Translations under genes and position numbers: made by a program
The notes under the pieces: generated by a model
What the model was told of the DNA's origin: nothing
Seen by the model: only the letters and a program-made list of their open reading frames with translations
Database searches by the model: none
In this document: piece after piece, positions 30,205-39,300 of the stretch
Layout: every line of letters begins with the position of its first letter
Numbering within the stretch: the stretch's first letter is position 1
Assembly: GCF_016593235.1 (NCBI RefSeq)
Contig: NZ_AP023065.1
Coordinates: 1,573,649-1,637,648 of the forward strand
Length of the DNA: 64,000 nt
Direction: 5' to 3'
Source: Nitratiruptor sp. YY09-18
GTDB lineage: Bacteria > Campylobacterota > Campylobacteria > Campylobacterales > Nitratiruptoraceae

Positions 30205-31470
30205 ATGGGTCAGACAATTACAGAAAAAATATTTAGTGAACATGTGGGGCGTGAAGTAAAAGCGGGAGAAATAGTAGAGTGCGAACTTGATATGATTATC
30301 GGTAACGATATTACAACGCCTATTTCTATCAAAGCTTTTCGCGAAAGCGGAGCAAAAAGATTAGCAAAACCAGATAATTTTGCAATTGTACTTGATCACT
30401 TCATCCCGGCAAAAGATATCGCCAGTGCAAACCAGGCAAAAATCAGCCGTGAATTTGCTTATGAGCATAATCTCAAGCACTTCTTTGATGAAAAGGATAT
30501 GGGAATTGAGCATGCTTTGCTTCCAGAAAAGGGGCTTGTGGTTCCAGGAGACGTGATCATTGGCGCAGATTCACATACATGTACGCATGGTGCACTTGGA
30601 GCATTTGCTACGGGGATGGGAAGCACAGATCTCGCATACGGAATGATTACAGGCAAAAACTGGTTTAAAGTGCCACCTTCAATCAAAGTAGTTTACAGCG
30701 GAAAACTTGGCGAGTATGTGTATGGAAAAGACCTCATCTTAGAGCTTATTCGTCGCATCGGCGTAGATGGAGCACTCTATAAAGCACTCGAATTTACAGG
30801 CGATACGATAGAAAATCTCGATATGGATGGGCGGTTCAGTCTTTGCAACATGGCAATTGAAGCGGGAGCAAAAAATGGAATCATTGCCGTCGATGAGGTA
30901 ACAAAAGCCTTTTTGGCTGACAAAGATCTCGCACGTGAACCAAAAATCCACTACAGCGATGAAGATGCCCAGTATGAGCAAGTGATTGAAATAGATGTAA
31001 ATAGTCTCGAGCCTGTCATCGCCTTCCCACACCTTCCAAGCAATGGCCGCCCTATCAGTGAAGCAGCAAAAATGGACTTAAAAGTAGATCAAGTCTTTAT
31101 TGGAAGTTGTACCAATGGACGCCTTAGCGATATTGCAATCGCAGCTGAGATATTAAAGGGACGCAAAGTAGCACGTCATACCCGGATGATCGTCACTCCT
31201 GCAACGCAAAAGATCTTAAAAGAAGCAGAAAAACGAGGCTATATCGATATTCTCATCGATGCTGGAGCGGTAGTCAGCAATCCAACATGTGGAGCATGCC
31301 TTGGAGGCTACATGGGAATTTTGGGTGATAATGAACGATGTGTAAGCACAACAAACAGAAACTTTGTAGGACGTATGGGAGCACGTACAAGTGAAATTTA
31401 TCTCGCAAACTCTGCAGTTGCAGCTGCAAGTGCAGTAGCGGGAAAAATCACAGATCCTCGAGAGCTGTGA
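30205..31470 (+). CDS. leuC: 3-isopropylmalate dehydratase large subunit
   Basis: The 421-residue [4Fe-4S] aconitase-family protein has GADSHTCTHGALGAFATGMG, the FIGSCTNGRLSDI cluster cysteine, and NPTCGACLGGYMG with the other two. It is of the shorter archaeal-type LeuC/HacA class. The small subunit gene leuD is not next to it, which is unusual for bacteria. A homoaconitase-like role is possible but leucine synthesis is more likely. Its stop overlaps the GTG of sfsA. Confidence 0.88.
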   Translation: MGQTITEKIFSEHVGREVKAGEIVECELDMIIGNDITTPISIKAFRESGAKRLAKPDNFAIVLDHFIPAKDIASANQAKISREFAYEHNLKHFFDEKDMGIEHALLPEKGLVVPGDVIIGADSHTCTHGALGAFATGMGSTDLAYGMITGKNWFKVPPSIKVVYSGKLGEYVYGKDLILELIRRIGVDGALYKALEFTGDTIENLDMDGRFSLCNMAIEAGAKNGIIAVDEVTKAFLADKDLAREPKIHYSDEDAQYEQVIEIDVNSLEPVIAFPHLPSNGRPISEAAKMDLKVDQVFIGSCTNGRLSDIAIAAEILKGRKVARHTRMIVTPATQKILKEAEKRGYIDILIDAGAVVSNPTCGACLGGYMGILGDNERCVSTTNRNFVGRMGARTSEIYLANSAVAAASAVAGKITDPREL

Positions 31471-32150
31471 TTCTCTTTGATCTCAAAACTTTAGGCGAGC
31501 TCGTAACCGGCTCGCTTATAAAACGAGAGAACCGCTTCTTAGCTACCGCTTTAGTTCATAATAAAATCAAAAAAGTTCATATAGCAGATACAGGAAGACT
31601 AGAAGAGATCCTCACGCCAAACAGAGAACTCCTTCTTCTTAAAAACCGCCCAGGTCTCAAAACAGACTACACTTTGATAGCTGCCAAAATGGAAGAGGGA
31701 TGGGTACTAATCAATACAAAACTCCACCGCCCTATTGCCCAAAAAGCAATTGAACAAGGGGTGTTAGGATTTATTCCCAAAAGTATCCAAGCAGAAGTGC
31801 CTTTTGAAAAGAGCAGACTTGATTTTAAAGCAGACAACACCTATATTGAGCTCAAAGGGTGTAGTCTCGTGCAAGATAGTATCTGCCTCTTTCCCAATGC
31901 TCCCACATCAAGAGGCATTAAGCATATCCAAGACCTCATCCAAGCAAAAGAACAAGGATTTGATGCCTATATCCTCATCATGGCAGTTAGAAAATGCAGA
32001 TGTTTCAAACCCCATCCTACAAGAGACCCTGTATTTCAAAAAGTCTTCTACCAAGCGCTCCAAAAGGGAGTAAAGTTTCGTGGATTTTTTATCAAAATTG
32101 ATGCAAATCTTTATGTAGTTTTTGATGGGGAGCTTGATTTATGTACGTAA
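31467..32150 (+). CDS. sfsA: SfsA-family protein
   Basis: The 227-residue protein starts with GTG in a GTGA overlap with leuC. Family marks are the N-terminal KRENRFLATAL, GRLEEILTPN, and the C-terminal LKGCSL, FPNAPTSRGIKHIQDL and HPTRDPVF. SfsA was named from maltose regulation in E. coli; the fold combines an OB domain with a PD-(D/E)XK nuclease-like domain, so a nucleic-acid role is possible. The true function is unsettled. Confidence 0.88.
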   Translation: MILFDLKTLGELVTGSLIKRENRFLATALVHNKIKKVHIADTGRLEEILTPNRELLLLKNRPGLKTDYTLIAAKMEEGWVLINTKLHRPIAQKAIEQGVLGFIPKSIQAEVPFEKSRLDFKADNTYIELKGCSLVQDSICLFPNAPTSRGIKHIQDLIQAKEQGFDAYILIMAVRKCRCFKPHPTRDPVFQKVFYQALQKGVKFRGFFIKIDANLYVVFDGELDLCT

Positions 32151-32154
32151 ACTA

Positions 32155-32349
32155 TCACGGCTTGATAGTTATACGCCCCTCCTCATCATAAATATAGATC
32201 TTATCCTCTTCTTCATCTTTTACTCTTTTATGATTACCATCGCAAAAGGGTTTATTTTTTGAAAGCCCGCACTGACAGATGAAATATGTCTTCTCTGCAG
32301 TTTCTAGCTTCAATGGTGCTTCCTCATCCATCTTCACAAGTCGCGCCAT
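32155..32349 (-). CDS. CDGSH iron-sulfur domain protein
   Basis: This 64-residue protein carries the CxCx-CDGxH motif (CQCGLSKNKPFCDGNHK), which binds a 2Fe-2S cluster through three Cys and one His. It is a minimal MitoNEET-type domain. Electron transfer or Fe-S handling is inferred. GGAG lies just before the start. It converges on sfsA with a 4-bp gap. Confidence 0.88.
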   Translation of the reverse strand: MARLVKMDEEAPLKLETAEKTYFICQCGLSKNKPFCDGNHKRVKDEEEDKIYIYDEEGRITIKP

Positions 32350-32400
32350 CTCAACTCCTTTGTAATTTTTCTTTTTCTATAAACTTTACCATAATAGTTC

Positions 32401-32429
32401 TTGACTAGTTGACAGAATCGATTTATAAT
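32401..32429 (+). promoter_or_regulatory. sigma-70 promoter of tRNA-Pro
   Basis: TTGACT (32401-32406) and TATAAT (32424-32429) are separated by 17 bp. This places the start of transcription about 7 bp before the tRNA. It is the cleanest -35/-10 promoter in the window. Confidence 0.75.
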
Positions 32430-32442
32430 TCACATAAAATTT

Positions 32443-32520
32443 CGGGGTGTGGCGCAGCCTGGTTAGCGTGCTACCTTGGGGTGGTAGAGGTCGCGGGTTC
32501 AAATCCCGCCACTCCGACCA
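32443..32520 (+). tRNA. tRNA-Pro (anticodon GGG)
   Basis: A full cloverleaf of 78 nt with an encoded CCA end. The acceptor stem pairs CGGGGTG with CACTCCG. The anticodon stem is CTACC/GGTAG around the loop TTGGGGT, giving GGG. The T arm is GCGGG-TTCAAAT-CCCGC. It would read CCC and CCU codons. Confidence 0.96.
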
Positions 32521-32552
32521 GTTTTTCCTTCTGCTTACGTTATAATTCTCCT

Positions 32553-33128
32553 ATGAAAAAATTCTCTATTCCTTGTGTTATCTTTGCTGGTGGGAAAAGC
32601 TCCCGTATGGGAAAGGATAAAGCCCTCCTTCTCTTTGGCGAGAAACCACTCATCCAGTATCAATATGAGCGACTGCTCTCTTTTTTTGATAAGGTCTACA
32701 TCTCAAGTAAAACCAATAAGTTTAACTTTGATGCCCCACTTATTCTCGATAGTAGCGATATTTTTGCTCCTACTCCGGCATTTTTGGATATTTTCAAAGA
32801 GTTTGATGAATTTTTTGCATTGAGTGTCGATACACCATTTATTGACTATAGCATTATTGAAAGACTCATAACTTCCGCATTACAAAATCATCACAAAGAT
32901 GCCATCATCGCAAAAACCGATTTTCCTCATCCACTCATTGGGATTTACCGCAAATCTATTGCTCCAAAGATTAAAGAGGCTATAAAGCGCCAAAACTATA
33001 AGCTCAATGCCATTTTGAAAGAGGCTGATACTCTTTTTGTAGAATTTGAAGAAGATGAGCGATTTTTAAATCTCAATTACCCACAAGATTTTGCCAAAGC
33101 TTTGCAACGCAAAAAAGATTTGCTATAA
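32553..33128 (+). CDS. mobA: molybdenum cofactor guanylyltransferase
   Basis: Starting at the ATG at 32553, this 191-residue protein has the nucleotide-binding VIFAGGKSSRMGKDKALL motif and the DTPF metal-site segment. It links GMP to molybdopterin to make the bis-MGD form used by nitrate reductase, formate dehydrogenase and similar enzymes. moaC lies 1.8 kb further on. The tRNA-Lys promoter overlaps its stop codon. Confidence 0.9.
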   Translation: MKKFSIPCVIFAGGKSSRMGKDKALLLFGEKPLIQYQYERLLSFFDKVYISSKTNKFNFDAPLILDSSDIFAPTPAFLDIFKEFDEFFALSVDTPFIDYSIIERLITSALQNHHKDAIIAKTDFPHPLIGIYRKSIAPKIKEAIKRQNYKLNAILKEADTLFVEFEEDERFLNLNYPQDFAKALQRKKDLL

Positions 33129-33129
33129 T
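33102..33129 (+). promoter_or_regulatory. promoter of tRNA-Lys
   Basis: TTGCAA (33102-33107), 16 bp, then TATAAT (33124-33129) preceded by TTTGC, an extended -10. The -10 overlaps the mobA stop codon. Confidence 0.65.
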
Positions 33130-33139
33130 TGCATCGCTT

Positions 33140-33215
33140 GACCCGTTAGCTCAGTTGGTAGAGCAACTCCCTTTTAAGGAGTGGGCCGTTGGTTCGAATC
33201 CAACACGGGTCACCA
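33140..33215 (+). tRNA. tRNA-Lys (anticodon UUU)
   Basis: A 76-nt cloverleaf with encoded CCA. The acceptor stem is GACCCGT/ACGGGTC, the anticodon stem ACTCC/GGAGT with the loop CTTTTAA giving TTT, and the T arm TTGG-TTCGAAT-CCAA. Confidence 0.97.
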
Positions 33216-33220
33216 CTATT

Positions 33221-34147
33221 TCATGGCTGCACTCCTTCAATAATATTGAGTTCATCCAAATCTCTATCGTATATTGCAACATATGGACTATACCCTCTCG
33301 CAACAGCTTTTTTCCTGTAATCTTCAATTCTTGCTTTATTCTTGCCACAATAGCCAGACCCATCATCAACATAATCTATACTCAAAATAGGTTTATCTGC
33401 TTTTTGTACAAGATCTAGATATACAAATCGCTTTTGCTCTATCTCTTGCTGTTCTTTTTTATTCCAAGGCTCAGTACCATTATAAAAAAGATCCTCTGCT
33501 GCCCAGCCTGAAACTATTTTGGCCAAATTTCTCTCATACTGCAATATTTTTTCACCATTTTGAGGAATTATTAAAAACTCTTTCTTTTTACTTCTCGTAT
33601 AGTGAGCTATTTCATCGATAAAATCTGCCATCTTTATTGCTGCATCTTGTTCACTCAACAATCCTTTTTGGCTCCAATACTCAAACTCATCAACTTTATC
33701 TAAATAGACACCATCAAACCCTTGTGCGATAATCTTATCGAGATAATCTTTTATGAGAGATTTCCAATCTTTATGCCAATACTTTACTGCATAATTTCCT
33801 GGCCACTCACTGTTTTCTTCCCCAAGCCATGGTGGGGGATGCCTGATCCATTCATCTTGCCAATAATATCTATAATTTTCAGCTTCTGCGATACTAAGAT
33901 ATGCTATGAGTTTTATCCCGTTGGATTTGATCAAATTTATCTCATCAGCACTATATTTTCCTTCTTCTGTTCCATCTTTTGCATAATCTATCACCACAAG
34001 ATCAAATCCAGAGTGTGCTATCTCATCCAGATCACTATTTTGCAACTGCATAGCCCATTTTTTGGTACTTGCACTCTGTGGGACTCCATTTGAGGCATTA
34101 CAACCGATAAAGAAAAGTATCATCAAAAACAAATATACTTTTCTCAT
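33221..34147 (-). CDS. TM1410/GH114-like TIM-barrel lipoprotein
   Basis: The 308-residue protein has a lipobox ILFFIGC (Cys16) and then a TIM-barrel-like domain with FDLVVIDYAKDG, LIAYLSIAEAENYRYYW, and GFDGVYLDKVDEFEYW. The same series is found in TM1410-related proteins and the endo-alpha-1,4-polygalactosaminidase (GH114) clan. Asp and Glu residues at strand ends could be catalytic. A surface or periplasmic polysaccharide-cleaving role is inferred. It ends 6 bp after tRNA-Lys, on the opposite strand. Confidence 0.8.
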   Translation of the reverse strand: MRKVYLFLMILFFIGCNASNGVPQSASTKKWAMQLQNSDLDEIAHSGFDLVVIDYAKDGTEEGKYSADEINLIKSNGIKLIAYLSIAEAENYRYYWQDEWIRHPPPWLGEENSEWPGNYAVKYWHKDWKSLIKDYLDKIIAQGFDGVYLDKVDEFEYWSQKGLLSEQDAAIKMADFIDEIAHYTRSKKKEFLIIPQNGEKILQYERNLAKIVSGWAAEDLFYNGTEPWNKKEQQEIEQKRFVYLDLVQKADKPILSIDYVDDGSGYCGKNKARIEDYRKKAVARGYSPYVAIYDRDLDELNIIEGVQP

Positions 34148-34158
34148 ATTTGTCTTCT

Positions 34159-34611
34159 CTACTCCAACATATTTTTTGCTTTTTCAATATCAAAATTTTT
34201 ATAGAGTCTCTTTAAGATTTTAAAATTTTGGTTTGTGAAAAATTTTGTATTACCAATTTTTTTCCTAAATATTTGATAATTTCTCTTAGCTTTCTTTTCA
34301 TCGCCCAAAATCAAATAGGCATCTCCCAAATACTCATATGCAAAAAATTCTCCCATTTTTACTGCTTTTTTTGCAGCATCTATCGCTTTTTTTGGCTTTA
34401 ATGCCAAAAGATAGTACCAGCTGGCCTTCCCATACACTTTCGTTTTGTCAAGATAATCTGCATAAAAAGCACACTCTTTTGCTCTGCTTGTATCCCTTTT
34501 TTGTACTAGGTAATACTCACATTTCATCTGTGCTTTATTGAGATTGCATTTAGTACACGACTTATCGGCACCAAAGAGCAAAAGTGGTAGAATAAATAGA
34601 AGCTTTTTCAT
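34159..34611 (-). CDS. small periplasmic TPR/Sel1-like protein
   Basis: Starting at the ATG at 34611 (AGGAGA upstream), the product is 150 residues with a signal peptide (MKKLLFILPLLLFGA), a CTKC motif at about 19-22 and a helical-repeat region (about 55-130: ASWYYLLALKPKKAIDAAKKA, AYEYLGDAYLILGDEKKAK) like TPR repeats. The longer frame to 34644 would overlap the divergent gene. A protein-interaction role is inferred; the partner could be the co-oriented GH114-like protein 11 bp downstream. Confidence 0.65.
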   Translation of the reverse strand: MKKLLFILPLLLFGADKSCTKCNLNKAQMKCEYYLVQKRDTSRAKECAFYADYLDKTKVYGKASWYYLLALKPKKAIDAAKKAVKMGEFFAYEYLGDAYLILGDEKKAKRNYQIFRKKIGNTKFFTNQNFKILKRLYKNFDIEKAKNMLE

Positions 34612-34632
34612 AATATCTCCTAAAGGATTACA

Positions 34633-34917
34633 ATGGTTCGACATATTGTCTTTATGAAGTTTCCTGATTTTAGTTTAGCACAAATTGCCAAAGAGAAACT
34701 GCTTAGTATGAAAGATAATATCGAAGTATTACAAGATATAGAGGTTGGAATTGACTTTAGTAGAAGCGAAAGAAGTTATGATTTGGCTCTTGTAACCACT
34801 TTTGCATCCAAAGAGGATCTTGAAGCTTATCGTATCCATCCCTACCATCAAAATGAGATCGTAGCATGGCTTAAAAAACAGGGTACTGAAACAAAGGTAG
34901 TCGATTATGAAATCTGA
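34633..34917 (+). CDS. Dabb-domain (stress-responsive A/B barrel) protein
   Basis: The 94-residue protein starts [12 protein letters not shown] and has a later [19 protein letters not shown] and HPYHQNEI, the pattern of the dimeric alpha-beta barrel family. Members include stress proteins and small enzymes; the role here is unknown. Its start is only 21 bp from the divergent gene start. It overlaps moaC by 11 bp. Confidence 0.82.
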   Translation: MVRHIVFMKFPDFSLAQIAKEKLLSMKDNIEVLQDIEVGIDFSRSERSYDLALVTTFASKEDLEAYRIHPYHQNEIVAWLKKQGTETKVVDYEI

Positions 34918-35395
34918 TCTTACACATCTTGATGAAAAAAAACGTCCTAAAATGGTAGATGTGGGAGCCAAAGATGAGACGGAGCGCATAGCGGTTGCCA
35001 GCGGTATCATCGAAGTGACTCCAGAAGCATTTGATGCGGTAAAAAATGAAACGACCAAAAAAGGCGCAGTGCTCCACACTGCAGTCATAGCTGCCATTAT
35101 GGGAGCCAAAAAAACTCCAGACCTCATACCCATGTGTCATCCCCTGCTTCTCACATCTATCAACTGTAATGTGGAAGATCTCCCAGAATTACCAGGTTTT
35201 AAGCTCACTGTCACTTGCAAGCTCAAAGGCCGCACAGGAGTAGAGATGGAAGCTTTGACGGGAGTAAGCATTGGGCTTTTGACGATCTATGATATGCTCA
35301 AAGCCATCGATAAAGGAATGGTTATCAAAAATATCCAGTTAGAACGCAAAAGTGGTGGTAAAAGTGGAGATTTTATCAGAGAGGAGCACTCTTAA
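34907..35395 (+). CDS. moaC: cyclic pyranopterin monophosphate synthase
   Basis: The 162-residue protein acts with MoaA in the first step of molybdenum cofactor synthesis. It has the usual start [35 protein letters not shown] and [20 protein letters not shown], and the conserved KSGGKSG near the end. The overlap with the Dabb gene implies co-translation. Its stop overlaps the convergent lipoprotein gene by 4 bp. Confidence 0.95.
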   Translation: MKSDLTHLDEKKRPKMVDVGAKDETERIAVASGIIEVTPEAFDAVKNETTKKGAVLHTAVIAAIMGAKKTPDLIPMCHPLLLTSINCNVEDLPELPGFKLTVTCKLKGRTGVEMEALTGVSIGLLTIYDMLKAIDKGMVIKNIQLERKSGGKSGDFIREEHS

Positions 35396-35829
35396 AGTGC
35401 TCCTCCCATGAATGATTGCATCATATGCTTTTGCAAAATAGGCTGCAAGAAATCAAATTTGAGCTCTACATAGAACTGATCTGGATCTTTCTCTGATAGC
35501 TGCACAGTATAAGAGATCTGCGCTGTATCATTCGTATCAAGCACTGCAGTTGCTTGGCACTCTCGTCTTTTGATCTTCTCATCATACGAAACAGGTAAAG
35601 CATCTTTTATATCTACGATCTTTTTGGGTAGATGGAAGTCGATTTTACCCTTTTTGCCCATTTTCATGATTGCAATGAGTGGAATGCCGTCATAAATTTC
35701 ATCCACATTCTTTGCGAATATCTCTTTCACCGTCTCAATAGTCTCTTCATCTGAGCACTTTGGAGGCTCTTTTTTAAAGCATCCACTCAAAAGTACCAAA
35801 ACCAAAACCGCCATTATCGCTTTGTACAT
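35392..35829 (-). CDS. putative lipoprotein of unknown function
   Basis: The 145-residue protein has the lipobox VLLSGC (Cys17) and a small mixed alpha/beta domain with a second pair of cysteines (PPKCSDEE and RRECQATA). These could form a disulfide. Resembles the DUF-type periplasmic domains with a TVQLSEKD strand, but I cannot name the family. Single gene. Confidence 0.65.
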   Translation of the reverse strand: MYKAIMAVLVLVLLSGCFKKEPPKCSDEETIETVKEIFAKNVDEIYDGIPLIAIMKMGKKGKIDFHLPKKIVDIKDALPVSYDEKIKRRECQATAVLDTNDTAQISYTVQLSEKDPDQFYVELKFDFLQPILQKHMMQSFMGGAL

Positions 35830-35904
35830 TCTCTTTCCTTTAATTTGATAATTATGTATTATACAAAAATCGAAGATTTTTTAAGCGATAATAGCAAAGT
35901 GATT

Positions 35905-36171
35905 TTACAATACCATTTTTATATCTTCATGTTTCTTAAGATCTTGATAGATCTTTTCCCTCTCCTCTTCAGAGTGTACCATGATATCCGCATTGAAACT
36001 TTGGTATTTTCCACGGTTACTCTGCTTGGAAAAGGTGATAGTCGTAGGTCGTTTTGTCACGCTCTCTATCGCCTCTCGCGTCTTTTTGGCATTTTCGCCA
36101 ATCACTTTATATCGCCAAATTGTTGGATACTCTATCTGTACTTTTTGATCAAAATCTTTCATCTCTCTCAT
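35905..36171 (-). CDS. DUF493 (YbeD/HP0495-like) protein
   Basis: The 88-residue protein starts at the ATG at 36171, which has AAGGAG 6 nt before it; the longer frame to 36222 lacks this. The sequence WRYKVIGENAKKTREAIES and KYQSFNADIMVHSEEE fits the small ferredoxin-like DUF493 family. In E. coli the relative YbeD is linked to lipoate genes; its role here is unknown. Confidence 0.78.
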   Translation of the reverse strand: MREMKDFDQKVQIEYPTIWRYKVIGENAKKTREAIESVTKRPTTITFSKQSNRGKYQSFNADIMVHSEEEREKIYQDLKKHEDIKMVL

Positions 36172-36190
36172 TGTATCTCCTTTTTGTTTT

Positions 36191-36213
36191 AAACTATTTT
36201 TATCATAGCAAAA
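36191..36213. repeat. left copy of AAACTATTTT…TATCATAGCAAA
   Basis: AAACTATTTT (36191-36200) is followed at once by TATCATAGCAAAA. A near copy lies at 47559-47586 with six extra bases between the two halves. The copies are in the same orientation on the two sides of the restriction operon. Read on the minus strand each contains a promoter-like TGCTATGAT. Confidence 0.55.
36202..36210 (-). promoter_or_regulatory. extended -10 element for the DUF493 gene
   Basis: Minus-strand TGCTATGAT, about 30 bp before the start at 36171. The implied leader is about 24 nt and carries the AAGGAG. Confidence 0.5.
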
Positions 36214-36232
36214 AGGAATCAAAAAAAGTGCT

Positions 36233-36251
36233 ACTTAAGTTACAATTAAGT
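36233..36251. repeat. ACTTAA/TTAAGT inverted repeat after hsdR
   Basis: ACTTAA (36233-36238) and TTAAGT (36246-36251) flank a 7-nt spacer, 55 bp past the hsdR stop. It could be a weak hairpin at the end of the operon message or an operator. Otherwise the stretch 36214-36305 shows no gene. Confidence 0.3.
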
Positions 36252-36305
36252 TTATGGCTGGGGTAGAAAAATCTTTTCAAAATAGGATAAAAGCTATATC
36301 TTTAT

Positions 36306-39300
36306 CTAAACTGCTTCTACTAATTCATTAGCCAATGCTTCAGCTTGTTCTAAAACTGTTTGGGTGGCAAGCTTTTGCATATCGGGCGGATAGCCATATT
36401 GTCTGAGTGTTCTTTTAATTATTACTTTTAATTTTGCTCTTGCACTTTCTCGTATCGCCCAATCTATTGTGGTATTTTCTTTAACTTTTTGAAACAAAAC
36501 AACGGCAAGTTCTTTTAACTTTTCTTTCCCCATTAACTCCCTTGCGCTTTCATTTTCTGCAACTGCGCAATAAAATGCATATTCATAATCACTAAGCCCC
36601 AATTCTTCGGGCTCTTTATCACTTTGTTTTATCTCTTTTGCAAGGTTTATAAGCTCATCTATCACTTCAGCAGCCGTTAAAAGTCTATTATTATACTTTC
36701 GTATTAATTCCTCTAAAGACTCTTTTAAAGATTTGCTTTTTACTATGTTTGTTTTGATTCTGCCTTTAATCTCATCATTGATAAGCTTTTTGAGTGCCTC
36801 AATGGCTAAGTTTTTTTGCTTCATTCCCTTAATCTCTTCTAAAAACTCATCAGATAAAATAGAAATATCAGGCTTTTTAAGTCCTACTGCATCAAATATA
36901 TCAATCACTCCATTTGAAGAGACAGCTTTATCAACAATCTGTTTGATTGCTGTTTCATACGTTCCAATTGTTTCATTATCTGTATTAAACTTGATAAGTC
37001 TTGATTTTACAGCTTGAAAAAAAGCTACTTCATCTTTTATCTTCATAGCCTCACTATGTGGCACAGCCAATGAAAAAGCTTTAGATAATGTGCTGACTGC
37101 ATCAATAAATCTTTTTTTACCATTTTCAAGCCCAAGGATAAAGTCTTCAGCCTCAAGGATAATATGAAGTTTTTGTGAAGTATTGGCATCAAAATATCTT
37201 TTATAGTCATATCCATACAACATATCTCTTACAACTTCTAACTTTTCAAGCATCACTTTTACAGCTTCTTCTTGTAATTTCGCTGGCTCACCTTTACCGC
37301 CACTGTCACTATAAAAAGCTAAAGCTTCTTTTAAATCACTTGCAATTCCAATATAATCAACAATAAGCCCACCCGTTTTATCTTTATAAACTCTATTTAC
37401 CCTGGCAATCGCTTGCATAAGGGTATGCCCTTTCATAGGCTTATCGATATACATCGTGTGCAAACACGGCACATCAAAACCAGTTAGCCACATATCCACA
37501 ACGATTACCAACTTTAGCTCATCTTGCGGGTCTTTAAACCTATCAGCAAGCGTTCTTCTTTGATCTTTTGTAAGATAAAATCTTGCAATGTGGGGTTCAT
37601 CCGATGATGAAGTTGTCATTACTACTTTAATCTTCCCTTTTTTTAGTTCATCACTGTGCCAATTAGGGCGAAGCTTGATAATCTCATCATATAAATTTAC
37701 TGCAATTTGCCTCGTCATTGCAACAATCATCCCTTTTCCATCCATCACTTCAAGACGGCTTTCAAAATGGCTTACTATATCTTTTGCTATCTCTTTAATT
37801 CTTGGCTTTGCTCCAACTAAAGCTTCAATTTTGGAATATTTTGCTTTTGCTTTTTCAATTTCAGATAATCCTTTTTCATCCAACTCTTCTTCATACTCTT
37901 TAATAAGCTTTTTACCCTCATCTGTTATATCTATTTTTACAAGTCTACTCTCATAGTAGATTGGAACAGTCGCTCCATCTTCAACAGCATTTGCTATATC
38001 GTAAATATCGATATAGTTTCCAAAAACTGCGGGAGTGTTTTTATCAGAACTCTCTATAGGCGTTCCTGTAAAAGCTATATAGTTAGCATTTGGCAGCGCA
38101 TCTCGCAGATATTTAGCAAAACCATACTTAATCTCTCCACTTTTTTTATCCACTCTCCCTCTAAAACCATACTGAGTTCTATGCGCTTCATCTACAATAA
38201 CAATAATATTATCTCTTATAGACAATGTTTCATAAATATTTCCATCATCTGGCCAAAACTTGTGAATAGTAGTAAATACAACTCCACCACTTTCTACCTT
38301 TAATAGCTTCTTTAAATGCTCTCTATCTTTTGCTTTTACCGGTTCTTGGCGTAAAATCTTTGAAGCAGTTGAAAAAGTGTTAAAAAGCTGATCATCAAGA
38401 TCATTTCTATCTGTAATAACAACAATTGTTGGATTATTGATAGTTTGGATTATTTTTCCAGCATAAAAAAGCATCGAAAGTGACTTACCTGAACCTTGAG
38501 TATGCCAAACAACACCTGCTTTTTTATCCCCTTCACTTTGCTCTTTAACATCAGGTAACCCATAAGTTATTGGAGGCTCTTTAACTAAAAAACTTTCTCT
38601 ATTTTTACCAATAGCACGAATGGTTGATTGAATAGCTTTATTTACTGCATAGTATTGATGATATGCTGCTATTTTTTTTATGGTTTGGACGGTTATCTGG
38701 GCTTTTTCTTCTTTTTTTGTTTTTTCAAAAAGAATAAAAAACCTGATGTAATCAATCAAAGTTTCTTTATTCAAAAGCCCTTTTATGAGTATCTCAAGCC
38801 CACTTACAAGATGTGAGGCTTCACTTTTCCCATCTGCACTTTTCCACGCCATAAATCTATCAAACCCTGCTGAAAGACTTCCCATCTTTGCTTCAAGCCC
38901 GTCTGAGATAATTAAAATCTCGTTATATGTAAAGAGTGAAGGAATCGTTTGTTTATAAGTTTGAAGCTGGTTATAAGCTGATTGTAAAGTGGCATTTGAA
39001 GTTGTAGGATTTTTTAGCTCCATGACTACAAGTGGAAGTCCATTGATAAATATAACAATATCGGCTCTTTTATTTTTGTGATTTTCTATAACCGTAAACT
39101 GGTTTACTACCAAAAAATCATTCATTTGGGGATTCTTAAAATCAATAAGCCATACAATATCGCCTCGCTGAACTCCATCTTTTTGATAGGTTACTTTTAC
39201 CCCTTCTGTTAGCATTCTGTGAAATATTTCGTTATTTGCTATCAAATCTGGCGTATTGATTTGTGTTAGTTGCTTGATAGCATCATCTATTGCATCTTGA

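Noticed and set aside
36214..36305. Integration site (tRNA fragment or integrase remnant) at the left edge of the defence operon
   Set aside because: No part of the tRNA-Lys or tRNA-Pro 3' end is repeated here, and no integrase or transposase frame is visible on either side.
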